A DNA stretch of 64,000 nucleotides from Cryptomeria japonica (taxonomy: Eukaryota; Streptophyta; Pinopsida; Cupressales; Cupressaceae): contig NC_081414.1 of the NCBI RefSeq assembly GCF_030272615.1, positions 236,282,733 to 236,346,732 of the forward strand. The letters run 5' to 3'. Every line of letters starts with the position of its first letter. The stretch's first letter is position 1. The notes beneath the pieces are model-generated. The model was given only the letters and a program-made list of their open reading frames with translations, ran no database searches and was not told where the DNA came from. Of the stretch, positions 48,874-60,300 are shown piece by piece. Made by a program: the position numbers and the translations under genes.

Positions 48874-49584
48874 TCGTCTGTTACGTATAAGTCCATTTTG
48901 TCAAAGAAGCTGAAGGAGATGTCAAATGAAAAATTGGGTGCATGCAGTGGCAAGAAGATTGCAGAGCAGTCTCCTGAGTTGGGGCAGACGATGGATGATA
49001 TGAGCAAAGAACAGTCAATGCAGTTGCCTGATGACACTATGTGTAGTGTTCTCAAAAAACCAAGTCCAAAATCTCGGACGTCAGTTAGGAGGAAGAAGCT
49101 AAAGGAGACGATGATTGAAAAATCGAGTGCATGCAGTGGTGAGAAGATTTCGCAACAGTCTCCTGAGTTGGGCCAGACGATGGACGATATGAGCAAAGAA
49201 CAGTCCATGCAGTTGCCTGATGACACTGTGTGTAGTGTTCCCAAAAAACCAAGTCCAAAATCTTAGATGTCTGTTAGGAGGAAGAAGTTGAAGGAGACGA
49301 TGATTGAAAAATTGAGTGCATGCAGTGGTGAGAAGATTACGGAGCAGTCTCTTGAGTTGGGGCAGATGATGGACGATACGAGCAAAGAACAATCAATGTA
49401 GTTGCCTAATGACACCGTGTGTAGTGTTCCCAAAAAACCAAGTCCAAAATCTCGAACGTCTATTAGGAGGAAGAAGCTGAAGGAGATGACAATTGAAAAA
49501 CCGAGTGCATGTAGTGGTGAGACGATTGCAGAGAACTCTCTTGAACTGAGGCAGAGATTGGAGGATAGGTGCAAAGATGAACAA
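48874..49584 (+). repeat. 189-bp (63-codon) coding tandem repeat, about 4 units
   Basis: GTCCAAAATCTYGRACGTC recurs at 49064, 49253 and 49442 (period exactly 189). Each unit encodes KKLKEM, SACSGEKI, SPELGQTMDDMSKEQSMQLP and DDTVCSVPKKPSPKSRTS. Comparison between units shows which stops are new: ATGCAGTTG in units 1 and 2 is ATGTAGTTG in unit 3. Confidence 0.92.
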
Positions 49585-50250
49585 GTAATGTGGTGCCATT
49601 GTGCATGACATGTAGTGCTATATCATGACATGGTGTGTTATACTATACATTAACTCTTTTTTATGCAGTCGACCGCGGTATTGGACGAGAAACTTCAGAA
49701 GTCTATTTCGAGGGAGAAGCTGAAGGAGATGATGAATGGAAATTTGAGTACATGCAGTGGCAAGAAGATTGTAGAGGAGTCCACTCAATTGGGGTAGACA
49801 TTGGAGGATAAGAGCAGAGATGAACAGGTATTGGGCTCTTCTTTTGGATAACAGGCGGTGAGGGGTAGTGTTATACTGGAGAGCATTTTTTATGATGTTG
49901 TGGTTTGTGTCCATTATCTGTGTTCCTGTTATTGCCTTAGTCATGTAAAATTCATCGGTCTTGGTCCAGTAGTGTTCGTAGATGTATGGGTTTAATGTGT
50001 ACTTACACTCTTGTACAATGTGTCACGTTTTGCAGCATAATTCGATAGAAACAAGCATTGAGAAAGAGTCTGGGGGAAATGATGATGGATATACAAATGC
50101 AGACCGTGACCGTGATGGGGGCAACGGGTCAGGAGAGACAGCTACTCTAGTATTGTTGTACTGCATTGCCATGAATTCATTTGACTATGTTTGATGGACA
50201 TGTATAAAGAATTTTATTTAAGCGACTGTGCCCACTCGTTACTAATGCAG

Positions 50251-50553
50251 GCAACTGTGGAAGACAAAGAAGAGTGTGCCAATGAAGATGCTCATGTTGT
50301 TGTTGTTGGAGTTGAATTCCACCTACTAGTGGATGGGGCAGTGGTTAGGGAAGGCGTTGTTGATGGCCTGAGGAAGGGTGTAATGTGTCATACTATTCCA
50401 CTCCCACGACATTGTGCTAAAGTTCGCATCGTCAAAGTCTTTGATGCAAATGCCCAGCTGCCTTGCCCAGGTCCTTTCGCCGATGACTTGTCGGATTCCC
50501 TAAAATCATGGGCGATGTGGCCCATTGAAGACCTGGTCTGTTCCCCACCCTCG
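50251..50553 (+). pseudogene. Exon encoding the Tnp1/En/Spm-like (DUF8039-like) domain
   Basis: Intact 101-codon exon bounded by ATGCAG and TCG|GTAAGT. The pattern V-x-G-x-V-V-x-E-G-V-V ... HTIPL ... V-x-I-V-x-V ... LPCPGP ... WAMWPIEDLV follows the beta-rich domain found next to plant CACTA/En-Spm genes (assignment from memory). It has no stop, so it is the best-preserved part of this gene. Confidence 0.6.
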
Positions 50554-50842
50554 GTAAGTTTTGAAGATGACAAGATCCCTTCCTCTGTCTTCTCATTCCA
50601 TCCTTTACCTTATTCCAATGGAATGAAATAAGCAGTACTCGTATGATGTCATTTGTATGTGGCAGGGTAAAGTTGGCAAAAGTGTCCAGCCACAAAAAGA
50701 GGATGTTAAACGTGGCCCTGTGATCAGACGGGTAAGTCACAGGTTGTGATCACTTGGCATCACCCCTCCCGAGTTGCATAAGAATGAGAAGAAGCGTAAA
50801 GCATTTTATGGTGCCATCAACTCCATTGCGCAATCCAGATAG

Positions 50843-51810
50843 CGGAGGTGATAATATTCTTCGATCATAGTTGTTGTTCCTCTTTCCAAATATTTAGAGC
50901 GAGATACTATGGCGGAAGATCAGTCTTGATAGAACCTATTCAAATGGGATTTGGAGATGTTAAATTGACATGGCTTTTACCTTAGCATAGTTTAAACCCT
51001 CTCAATTATTGTTTATGTCTTAGATGAATTGTACATTATTTTCAACCTTTCCTACTATTTTAAGCAAAATAACTATAAAGGCTTGATTTGTTGGACTGTT
51101 TCATGGTGATCCTCCACCATCAACTACCCTTTAATAACTTCACAAACCTTTCTTTAGTGAACAACATTTTTAATAATGATAGTGGATGGTACAATAAAGT
51201 TGATGATAGTCGTTTACTGTTCAAGCTTTGTTCAAGGTCTCTTATCAAGTTTTGTTCAAGGTCTCTTATATATTGCATATGCATAGGTTTTGTTATTGTG
51301 TAGCAATAGGGTCCCTGCAACTCTTTTATGTATATAGATGAAGCGGAATGTTTGATTGAAATTGTGAACCATGTGCTCTTTCCATTGTAGCTTATGATAG
51401 TTGAATATACCATTGTTATTGTTTGTTTTTTAACACTGAATCTGAAATGAATTAACAACGAAAAAATAACCAAAAAAAAATCTATTAAAATACATCAGAC
51501 TTCTGTTATAGTTTCATGGTAGATGTGTAATAAGTTGGATGCAGGATGAGGAGTGGTGACTGATGGAGTTATCTTCCCAAAACATGGATTCCCAATTGGC
51601 AAGTAACCTGCCACCCAGGTGCCCAGTTTAGTGAACATGTCAACTTTAGTGAACATGTTAACTTTTGTATCGTGCATAATGTTATTCATTCCAAAAAATG
51701 CAACAGATAGCTGTTCGTTTCTTGTTGGCATAAACTATTGTTTCCTGCATTTTTCATGTTGTCTTGCCCACCTGTCTATAGATACTTCTTTTTGGCATTG
51801 TTTACAGGGA
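50843..51810. other. Spacer between two gene relics
   Basis: Tandem GTTCAAGSTYTKTTCAAGGTCTCTTATCA-type repeat at about 51220-51270. Duplicated GTGAACATGTYAACTTT at about 51632-51664. No protein recognised. Confidence 0.45.
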
Positions 51811-51814
51811 TGGC

Positions 51815-52484
51815 AATGGGAAGACCATGGATAGGAAAAAGAAAGGGTGTCGAAACATCTATTTCATAGAATGGAACGCCTGCTACAAATTCAAAGGCGA
51901 ATGGGACGATCGATGTTCTCACCTCTGACAGTGGTTTAGAGAAGTCTGCAAGACAACCACCACTGCCCTTTGCAGACTAGAACGATGGGATGGACATAAT
52001 GAAGTTTGATGCCATGCAAGTAGAACTACTAATGCAGAAGGTCGAAATGGCCCACGCTAAAAATGAAAGGCTGAAGGGGATTGTTTCTGATCTTGAATGG
52101 AGACTCACTGAAGTGAAAAGGAGATGCACCAAACTCAATAAGAAATGCACTAAACTCAATAAGAAATGCATGGAACTCAATAACAAGGTCAAGGAATTGG
52201 ATGATAAGAATATGGACCTTGAGCTAGAAGTGCATGGTTTGTAGATGGTGAATGAGAGATAGGAGGTAGTGCGTGAGGCATGTGCTAAAAATAGCAAAAT
52301 CACAAGTGACCAAATGCAGGGGATGCTAGATGTTTGTGTGCAACACGCTCAGTACTAGAAACAGAGGTAGGCAGAGGTGTTTGCCTCCGTAACCGATGAA
52401 GATGATGGGAATGATGCACCTCCCCTTACTCCGACCACTGGGGGAAACAAAAGTCATTTAAATACTCAACCTCTGCCTCTATAA
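51815..52484 (+). pseudogene. Coiled-coil protein relic
   Basis: An acceptor-like TTTACAG precedes ATGGCAATGGGAAGACC. One frame continues to a TAA at 52482 with six internal TAG codons (for example 51869 and 51978), all at positions where CAG would fit. The middle is a long coiled coil (MDIMKFDAMQVELLMQKVEM, AHAKNERLKGIVSDLEWRL), with a 21-bp repeat (AAACTCAATAAGAAATGCAC) present two to three times at 52130-52190. The C-terminal end has DEDDGNDAPPLTP. Because the gene upstream ends at its own stop (50840), this is probably a second gene of the same element or a separated last part. Confidence 0.55.
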
Positions 52485-53016
52485 CAGGCTTGCACTGTTA
52501 CGAAAGTTTTGTAGATGTATATTGTCGAGTCTTGTTCAATAAAACGTCAACAGTGGTGCAGACTTTTTGTAATCAGACATATTCTTTCATTTAGGAAGAC
52601 ACTTTGTATGCTTCATGAATGGTTATTTTCAATAAACTTGATTGACCGAAGTTTTTCTTTCTGGTTCTTTTCTTCGGGAGCCCTTCTTGAACCAGTTGTA
52701 AAAATATATTAAGTGGCCTTGCCACCTTGTCAAAAAAAATAAAAAAAATAAATGTCATTGACTTCACTTAAACATCAATGGTTGATGATTGGTTTGTTGT
52801 ACACGTTTTCATGCTTTCTGAATGGTTCTGTGTGGCTTTTCTACGCGTCTTGTATGATGAATGGTTTTCGCACTTCTCTTAATAAGTTAATATGACTTCC
52901 CAATCAGTGTTCGCAAACCAAGGTGAGTGAATCTATACCTGAAACCTAACTGTAGGTTAAAAAAGTTTTTTTATAGCGGATTTAAAAGAACCACTAATTG
53001 TATGATGGCAATTTTT
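52485..53016. other. Spacer, no gene seen
   Basis: The 65-codon frame at 52515-52712 has no motif. A-rich tract at about 52729-52751 (AAAAAAAATAAAAAAAATAAA). Confidence 0.4.
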
Positions 53017-53275
53017 CTTAACTTCCACCTGCTTATAATAGTTGCTTATAGAAGACTGAAAAATGCTTATCTATAAATGATGGATAAACTGAATCACAAG
53101 TACATAAGATAGCCTGCTCAATGAGGTATTCTTCTGTGTAAATATTAACTTCCACCTACTTATAATAGTTGCTTATTGAAGACTGAAAAAATGCTTATTT
53201 ATAAATGATGGATAAACTGAATCACAAGTACATAAGATTGACTGCTCAATGACTATTATTCTTCGTAAATATTAA
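53017..53275. repeat. 127-bp tandem duplication
   Basis: AACTTCCACCTRCTTATAAT, then AGTTGCTTATWGAAGACTGA, and GATGGATAAACTGAATCACA, AGTACATAAGAT occur twice, 127 bp apart (53020 and 53147). Confidence 0.9.
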
Positions 53276-53309
53276 ATATAGATCAATGAGTATTTAACTA
53301 TTTAAGCTT

Positions 53310-53720
53310 TACCACACGAAAGGTCTGTTTTGGAGCCACAATAGCTTCAGCCCACACGAAAAAGGTGTAGTATAACACACAGGTTAGTTCTACTTGTATT
53401 CCATAAACAAAGAAACTCAGATTGAAAGTAACACTTCATATATATGTGACAAGTGTTAGTCAGTCATCTTCATTGATTCGCTGACTGGCTGCCCGCTAAT
53501 TCCACGTCACTGTCTCACGGCGAAATCGACTAACACGGCGTGTTAGTCAATTTCATCATTTTGCGAGCATAAAGGAAATGGCAATGTGCCACTCAGTGAA
53601 TTAGCGAAAAGGACTAACGTGGCGTGTTAGTCGATTTCGCCATTTCGTGGGCCTAAAGGAAATGGCAGACGCGTCTATTGTCGCTCCACAAAGACAGTAC
53701 AGACTGACTAACACATGTGT
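53310..53720. repeat. Terminal-repeat family cluster: forward end, subrepeats, reverse end
   Basis: Starts with a forward end 1 (ACGAAAGGTCTGTTTTGGAG, CCACAATAGC). An 84-bp subrepeat twice contains GGCGTGTTAGTC...GGAAATGGCA (about 53530-53665). It ends with a reverse-type end, GCGTCTATTGTCGCTCCACA, then GTACAGACTGACTAACACAT, at 53668-53720. By position this last piece could be the left end of the element that carries the minus-strand genes to its right. Confidence 0.65.
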
Positions 53721-54300
53721 TACTGAAAAATAAACTAATATGGTAATGAGTTGTATCTTATAGATGACCAGTGCCTTCTTTGCTGTTTGGGCTACAGAGT
53801 CTTTATATTTCTTCAGGACTTACTGTGTAAACTTATGAGACAGTTTTTAAACCCACCCCTTTTCGCAAGTCTGTCAGTTACTGTTTCTTATGAGATCTAC
53901 TTCAATGTTTATATTGTAAACTGTTTGAATGAATTTAACCCTAACTTTAAGAGTCCATCCAAGGAAGGAATACAGGGAACAATTACAATTCACAACTAAA
54001 TCCTTTTTCATCCAAATCCACAATATTAAACACAAAATTTCACTGGAAGAACACAAATAACCTTATCTCCTTTAGATAATATCACAAGCAACTGCTTGCA
54101 TAAAATGTAGAAATCGACAACACATACACAAAGGAAAAACAACTGATTGTATTATATTTCTTTGTCAAAATAGTACAATGGTGAGCCTGCGGCTATAGTC
54201 TACTTCTTTTCTAATGGTCCCTCTAATATTATAAAAATTCCCTCATTTATATGAGAGTATACATCTTCACCAAGAGGTGTGACTTTTCAGTACATAGCTA

Positions 54301-55300
54301 CTAACTAATGCTTTTGTTAACAAACTGAAAGATAAACAAATTTAGCATCCCTACATGTTCTATGTAGTTGTCATCCTTGTACATTACAATATCATTGTTC
54401 ATTCTCCTCATATCGGTTTCAATCAAGAAATAATTGGAGAGAATGTGATTCACATAAGGTGACAAAGCTTTGTCCCGATCCAATCCTACCACTGCTCGAT
54501 CCTTGTCATTAACAAACTCTTGTTTCCATTGCTCTAGCAACACCAATTCACCAGCATTGTAGAAAGAGGGCACCCTAGGGGTATTCCCATTGTCCAATCT
54601 CTGAAGCTCTTTTTCTCAATCGATCTGCAAACTCATCATGTGACTTTAGGTAAGTCTCGGCTTCAATCCTCTCACCAGGAATCATTAGACTATTATCATT
54701 CATCATCTCCTGCAGCTGTGATCTGAGCCTCTCATGCTCCCTCAAAGCTTTGGTCATCCCAGTGTATGTCTTCCAATAGTTCTCTGCGACCAGCAACACA
54801 CTCCTGAATCTATGTTCAATGATTTCATGAACAAACTTATCCATCTTCTGCTGCATTTTTTCTATTTGCCGAGATGACTTTTCTGCCTTCCTTCTCCAAT
54901 ATATTGCATATGTCCAAGCATCCATAGCATCTTGGTCAATACCATATGACATCCCTGTTTCACTGGTGCCTGTCTCAATCTGTAGTAATCTTGCTTGCAG
55001 TCTTTGCTTCTCTTCATCAATTTTTTAATATAGGCTCTTATATGTACAGTTCTCCCTGACAAGAAACTCTATTTGATCTTGATTCAGTTTAGCCACATCT
55101 AAGTTTAGTTTGGCAGTGATTCTAGGGTCAGTCTTTCCAACTTGTTGTATCATCAGATGTCCAAAAGCTTCTTCTGTGTCAACCAGTGTGGGTCTCTTAT
55201 CTTTAGGATAGATAGCCCATTGTAGAAGAGCTATCTGCACCAGTCTCTTGGCAACCTCTTTTGTATCTTGTCCTAAAGTAGTGTGCCTCAATTGAGAAAG
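54301..55300 (-). pseudogene. Unrecognised coiled-coil protein relic (about 330 codons)
   Basis: On the minus strand one frame runs from about 55300 (VLSQLRHTTLGQDTKEVAKR) through LVQIALLQWAIYPKDKRPTL and MIQQVGKTDPRITAKLNLDV. A TAA at 55027-55025 interrupts it, and it resumes with KIDEEKQRLQARLLQIETGT and AWTYAIYWRRKAEKSSRQIE to about 54600. A frameshift there moves to the frame ending at 54301 (VPSFYNAGELVLLEQWKQEF; LSPYVNHILSNYFLIETDMR). The sequence is rich in charged heptads, so a long coiled coil is likely. I do not recognise the family. It lies between terminal-repeat units and next to Mutator-like genes, so it may be transposon cargo. Confidence 0.6.
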
Positions 55301-55584
55301 TACATGTATCTTGCCCTAAGGTAACTATGCACCTTAGTCTTGCAAGTCCATCAAGTGCATGTTTCTTCTTTGTTGTAAGCCTAAAACTTTGTATTCAATT
55401 ATATTTACATCATGAGTATGATTCTCACCATGGTTTTCCCCTGATTGGGTTTTTGACATAAATTTGGTGTTCATGTGTTGATGGATGATGTTTTTAGTAA
55501 TTCTTTAATAATTGTTTAATATCAGTTAGATTAGATTTAAAGTGTTCCAGACTTATTTATCCTCCCCAGCCATTAATATCAAAA

Positions 55585-55665
55585 TCGAGGATCTAAAATG
55601 CACGACTAACACGTGTGTTAGTCCCTCCGTAATGTGTTAGTCGATTTCGTTGATTCGCGGACTCT
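55585..55665. repeat. Terminal-repeat family core with palindrome
   Basis: AAATGCACGACTAACACGTG, then TGTTAGTC and GTGTTAGTCGATTTCGTTGA. It includes the near-perfect palindrome GACTAACACGTGTGTTAGTC. Confidence 0.75.
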
Positions 55666-56415
55666 ATTTACCATGTTTGACAACTTTGTCGATAATTTGT
55701 ACTATATGTAATTTATGTTAAATTTTTAAGTTTACTTGTCGATCACTTATGATATTATTTTATACTATATGCTAATGTTATACGTGCTATCTTTGATTTT
55801 CTTGCGCCATTCCCTTTGATGACATGTAATGGATTCTTTATATTGTAACAATAATGCATTTCTAAAACCTAACCTCCTTAATTAATCTTAATTAATTGAT
55901 ATATCTTATATGAAACATTGACATTCTTGCATCATCATAAAGGAGAGAAAATTGTCTTCAATCCAAGTGTTCACAATTACACATTTGCATTCCATATCTC
56001 ACATCTTAATTTCATTGCATATCAATATTGCAATATTGCATTATTACAGAAATCAATGCTATTCCTTTTAGAGTAGACTTAATGCCTATCGCATGTTTAG
56101 AGAAAGGATTATATTTATTAGATTATCTGCATTCCATATCTCACATCTTAATTTCATTGCATATCAAAATTGCAATGCCTATGACATGTTTAGAGAAAGG
56201 ATTATATTTATTAGATTTAAATTGACATATAAAGTGTATTGGTTTGTAGACATATAAAGTGCATAGAGACAAACATATAAATTGTAAACATAACCGACAC
56301 AAACATATAAATCGTAAACATTCGAGACAAACGACGTACAAAGATCGGCTATGTAACCATAGAATTAACTGTTTTATAAAAAATAGCATAGTCATACAAG
56401 AGCAGTTATACAATT
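55666..56415. repeat. Spacer with direct repeats
   Basis: A block of about 75-80 bp (GCATTCCATATCTCACATCT, TAATTTCATTGCATATCAA, then GTTTAGAGAAAGGATTATAT) occurs twice, with some rearrangement (about 55988-56120 and 56130-56210). ACATATAAAGTG and CGACACAAACATATAAA motifs follow. No gene. Confidence 0.6.
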
Positions 56416-57135
56416 TTAATTAGAGGACCTCCTTTGCGTTGGGAATCTACTCTGTATCCTCACAAACCTCCTCGTTGACCGTGGACTACCATAACCCATG
56501 AAAATGGGGGTGTAGTCCATAATAAGCAGGTTCCATGGAAAGAATGTTGTGACATCCTCGATACTGTCATCGAAGTATGGCACTAGGGACCGTCCACATC
56601 TCCAATGGGGTCTGTCAGCACAGATTATGTGAATCCGAGGGAGAGTGACTGGCCAGTACGCAAGGCTGAAATACACTGGCCATAGTCGCCTATACAAAGC
56701 GACCGTCAACGGAGTCGACAATCTGGCGAACGAGATCACGTCTTCTATGTCGACAGTGTACATATTGTCCTCGGTTTAATGTCTTCCCATTCGAATGGTC
56801 CACTCAGCGGCCTGTCTGGGAGTTATTGTTCGGATAATATCTGAAACAACGATATCCAGGAGGCATTGAAATAAGGCAGACTCCTCGTCGTTCTCTACCA
56901 ACCTCTCTAGCAATCTACAGATACATACGATAAGAGTGTTAGTAATATAACTATAGCATTCAATAAATGTAAGACATAAGAGTATTAAGCACTACAAAAA
57001 TGCAAGACATAATCACACCATAAGAGTATTAATTATTTAACTAGACCATTCAATAAATTGAAGACAAAAGTGTAATACTAAAAATTAAGTTGCATAAAAC
57101 CTACGCCTATCGTCCGACGTGTATGTGAACGCCAT
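56416..57135 (-). pseudogene. Unrecognised two-exon gene downstream of the Mutator-like transposase
   Basis: Exon 1 (57135-57101) starts MAFTYTSDDRR. A 186-bp intron (57100-56915) with an AG|GTTTTA donor and a CTGTAG acceptor joins in frame to exon 2 (56914-56416). The product is 177 residues with one internal TAA (about 56778): RLLERLVENDEESALFQCLL, DIVVSDIIRTITPRQAAEWT, then VDIEDVISFARLSTPLTVAL, YRRLWPVYFSLAYWPVTLPR and ICADRPHWRCGRSLVPYFDD. I know no matching family. It has the same strand as the transposase and begins about 220 bp after its stop, an arrangement like the second gene (mudrB) of maize MuDR, though no sequence similarity to MURB is claimed. Decay is light. Confidence 0.55.
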
Positions 57136-57357
57136 TTAGTGATAAAACAGGGCGAAAGAACAATGGACCTGCATACAAAGATACATTATAAAAGATGGTT
57201 AGGGACAGTTATAGTAAACATTACAACACAACTACAATAAACAAAGTTGTTCCATATTACGCAACAAGTTGAATGAAGAATGGCTAAACATCAAGCACAT
57301 ATATGACATAGTTACAAACAGAAAGCTTAATCTGAACAAATAATACCCAAATTAGTA

Positions 57358-60300
57358 TCAACAAGGATCATTGTGTGATCCCTCACCACGTAAAAGACCA
57401 TCAAAAGCCAATCGCCGATGAGGACTTCTATGGCCAGGTGTTGAGGGGGTGTCGAACACTATCACACATAAGTGTGGATCACTTTCACCGACTACAAGAC
57501 ATAACAACTAAATAAACGCATGAGCATTCACATGTTTAGAAACCACTTACAGGTGACACTAGAGTACCAACCTATATCAGACACAACCGATGCAGTGGCA
57601 AGGACATGCGGTTTCGTTGCTTGGTCCAATTGCCTCTTCCCCCTTCTCCTCCTAGAAGTCTCAAAGGGGAACTCAAAGGTGACAAGCTGCCGAACATCAT
57701 GACAGATCTCACTCCTAGTACTATTCCCATGTTGTCGTTGATTACGACCGACCCGACTTGCACTGAACCAAGGCCGCATACGTTCGGTGGTTGTATTGGC
57801 TGGATTGGTAGATGGACTAAAATCAAATGACATGGCACCGACATTCTGAAGATCAGCCATGAACCTATCCAGAGAGCCTACAAATGCCATTAGTTTATCG
57901 CCTGAACCCGACATTGTTTGTGACAATATGTTTAACTTTCTGTTTGCTTTGTTCTACATTACAATGTCCACATCCTCTAAATTTGTATGTGCATTAGAAA
58001 TGGTATCAACGACAGGTTCAGGTGTTGGGTTTTCATTAGTATTAGTAGATGTTGGAGTCGACATAGGAATAGTATTTGTATGAAACAAGATCTTAGGGTG
58101 AAGTACACATCTTTTAAGTTAGCAAAAATCAACATTCACAAACATCCACTTACCTGGAACACGTGAATCATGGAATGAATTGTTCATCATTGCAACAACC
58201 TTCAACGCATGCTTGCACATGTTTCCTCGCAAACTCCACGGACATTCACAGATGTAGAAGTGATCCCCAAATTTCCTAACCACATACCAGTTGCACGAGG
58301 ACTGACTTTTCACCCAGTACCAACCAGGAGTAGTGTCGTCTGGAACACAATTGACATCAGGAATTGCCTTTTCCCTCTCCATACTAGTTTGCAAATGTGT
58401 CAACCTGTAATTTTTGATAAATCCAAAATGTTGCAATTCTCGCTTATGCTGGTAGAATGGTTCCACTTTATACACAAGTATAAAATATAGATTGTCCATC
58501 CTCCTCGAGCATGTCTTTTTATCATCTCTTAGGTGCAGTGACTTCAATTTTCCATGGTATGATTCGATGGCATTATTTGTGTCCTGGTTAGCATGAGTGA
58601 AATTCTTGAAGTTTTTTGCCCACATAGCTGGCCAAAAAAATAAATAAATAAATAAAGAAATTAAAAATAGGAGTAGGATGTCAACTACCAAACGACAACC
58701 AAAACGGGTAACAAGTCATAAAGCCACCACTCAAATCTAATGTCGAACTCACTGATACGGCTTTCTCCTTGACACCATGTGTTGTAGAAGTACTCTAGAA
58801 AACATGGCTGATCACTAAATTCGGCAAAGAAAGTGTGTTGCTCCTCCACAATGCTCTCTTCACTTTCATGCATTGCCATCATTATCGCCCCTAGACAGTG
58901 AAAAATGTCCATTGCTCTTTCCTTCATTGCATACTTGTACACATTCTTCAACCATGCTTGACACATGTGCCAAATACAAAGTATGGCACAACATTCAAAA
59001 ACACTCTTGTTATGAACAAAATGTTTAATTGGGCTGAGCCAGGAGCCTGGTCATTTGAAATAAAGCATAGAGCAGCGTATAATAATGTTTGATTTCATGT
59101 AGACAAAATATCGCTCTTGCACTTACTCTATCGCTTGAATCTCTGCACTCGCATCATCCGTGATAAATGCATTCATCCTCCAATCAAGCCTCTTTTCCTT
59201 TCCTCGTCTCTGCAACTCCATCAACCACACCTAGATATCCTTGATCTTGTTCCTTGATGTCACAACCCATGCAACAGGCACCCCCGATTGTTGCTTGTTG
59301 AAGACGAGACACAAATACAATTGATGCTATTTTAAACAACAAACAAGAAGATCATGACCATCCACAAATCAAATGGGTTGCATGAAAACAGGTTAAGTTT
59401 GAAGAGACTTACCCCGTATTTGTTTGTTGCGAATGTCAAATCCATTGAGATGATTGAGTCATGCGAGAATCATACCATCATGTCAAGCATCCAAGTCATT
59501 TGTATTCCCATAATGAAAGGTCTGTCGACACCTTGTGGCTATTGGAAAATAAATAAATTTGCCTCATCCTGTTTTTTCCATTCTAAGATGCTAGTGGCAT
59601 CATGCACATGCTTTCGTGACCGAATAAAACGGACCCTCGTCGCTGCGTTCAGAACATCCTTGCATGTGACGAATGAATCCCTCTTCTTCAACATGTCATG
59701 AAAAATGGGATCATCAAGATGTCTGTCCACGATAGCATCAACGCTCACATCCATCAACAACAACCTCTCTATATATGCTTTGCATTCATCGGAAAGGTTT
59801 GGTGCAAATTGAGAGCGCAACTCATTGCTGGTATCATCGATGCCATGACAAGCTTCACCATTCTTGTCTACATGCAACAGTTGCTTCAATATCAAGATGG
59901 CCACATCTGGCCTACCATATAACACCTTAACAATGAAGTGGCATGTACAACCTCTTTTTTTCTGATATGTCCGCGCATGCTTCTTATTCGATGACCTTTT
60001 CCTATTGTCTTCTGGTCCATATGAACACCAATACCTTCAAAAACAACTCTCCCATTATCAACAATAGTCGTAATGTCATTAAACGTAGACAAAGAATATG
60101 AAAGAATGTGTCTACGAACCGGTTGTACATCTTTGTTGTATGCGTGTTGTGCACAGCACTATCGTGCTCAGTGTGCCGCTTTCAGAGGAATTGGGTTTCA
60201 ACACCTTCGCGCAACAATTCCCCTCTGATGAATGCATCTAATCTACCCAGTGGAATTGTTGCACACATGTATGTCGTTGAATCATTTTCGACACAAATTG

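Larger units (their letters stand above)
46601..50842 (+). pseudogene. Ten-exon repeat-rich transposon gene relic with C2H2 finger and Tnp1/En/Spm-like (DUF8039-like) C-terminus
   Basis: Exons by GT-AG reading: 46601-46732, 46831-47311, 47393-47674, 47769-48233, 48328-48680, 48781-49584, 49669-49827, 50036-50149, 50251-50553, 50666-50842. All but exons 2 and 5 are whole codons; exon 5 is one base short. In order: a basic start (MSIALRKRLREN); eight 18-residue repeats of the type ESGVGLSDAGLVEDSNLK; an acidic region; a CX2CX18HX4H finger (47820-47903); Lys-rich repeats (GKQKKKNAAEKTR); 63-residue repeats; then VDGAVVREGVVDGL, VMCHTIPLPRHCAKVRIV, LPCPGPF and SWAMWPIEDLV, resembling the Tnp1/En/Spm-like domain of plant CACTA-associated proteins. 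In-frame stops: 47603, 47943, 48037, 48835, 49264, 49399, 49795 and 50746, mostly TAG where CAG fits. Probably a DNA-binding accessory protein of a transposon; now dead. Confidence 0.7.

Noticed and set aside
48672-49944. Several long minus-strand frames
   Set aside because: Antisense of the 189-bp repeat array; no motif, and the plus-strand frame fits exon structure and codon-length introns.
51815-52484. Reading the repeated TAG codons as a reassigned codon for Gln
   Set aside because: The internal repeats at 49 kb show CAG and TAG alternating at the same position, and other stops (TGA, TAA) also occur; decay by deamination explains this more simply in a plant nucleus.
57520-57830. Plus-strand ORFs
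   Set aside because: Antisense to the C-terminal part of the MULE transposase, which has a matching splice junction on the minus strand.
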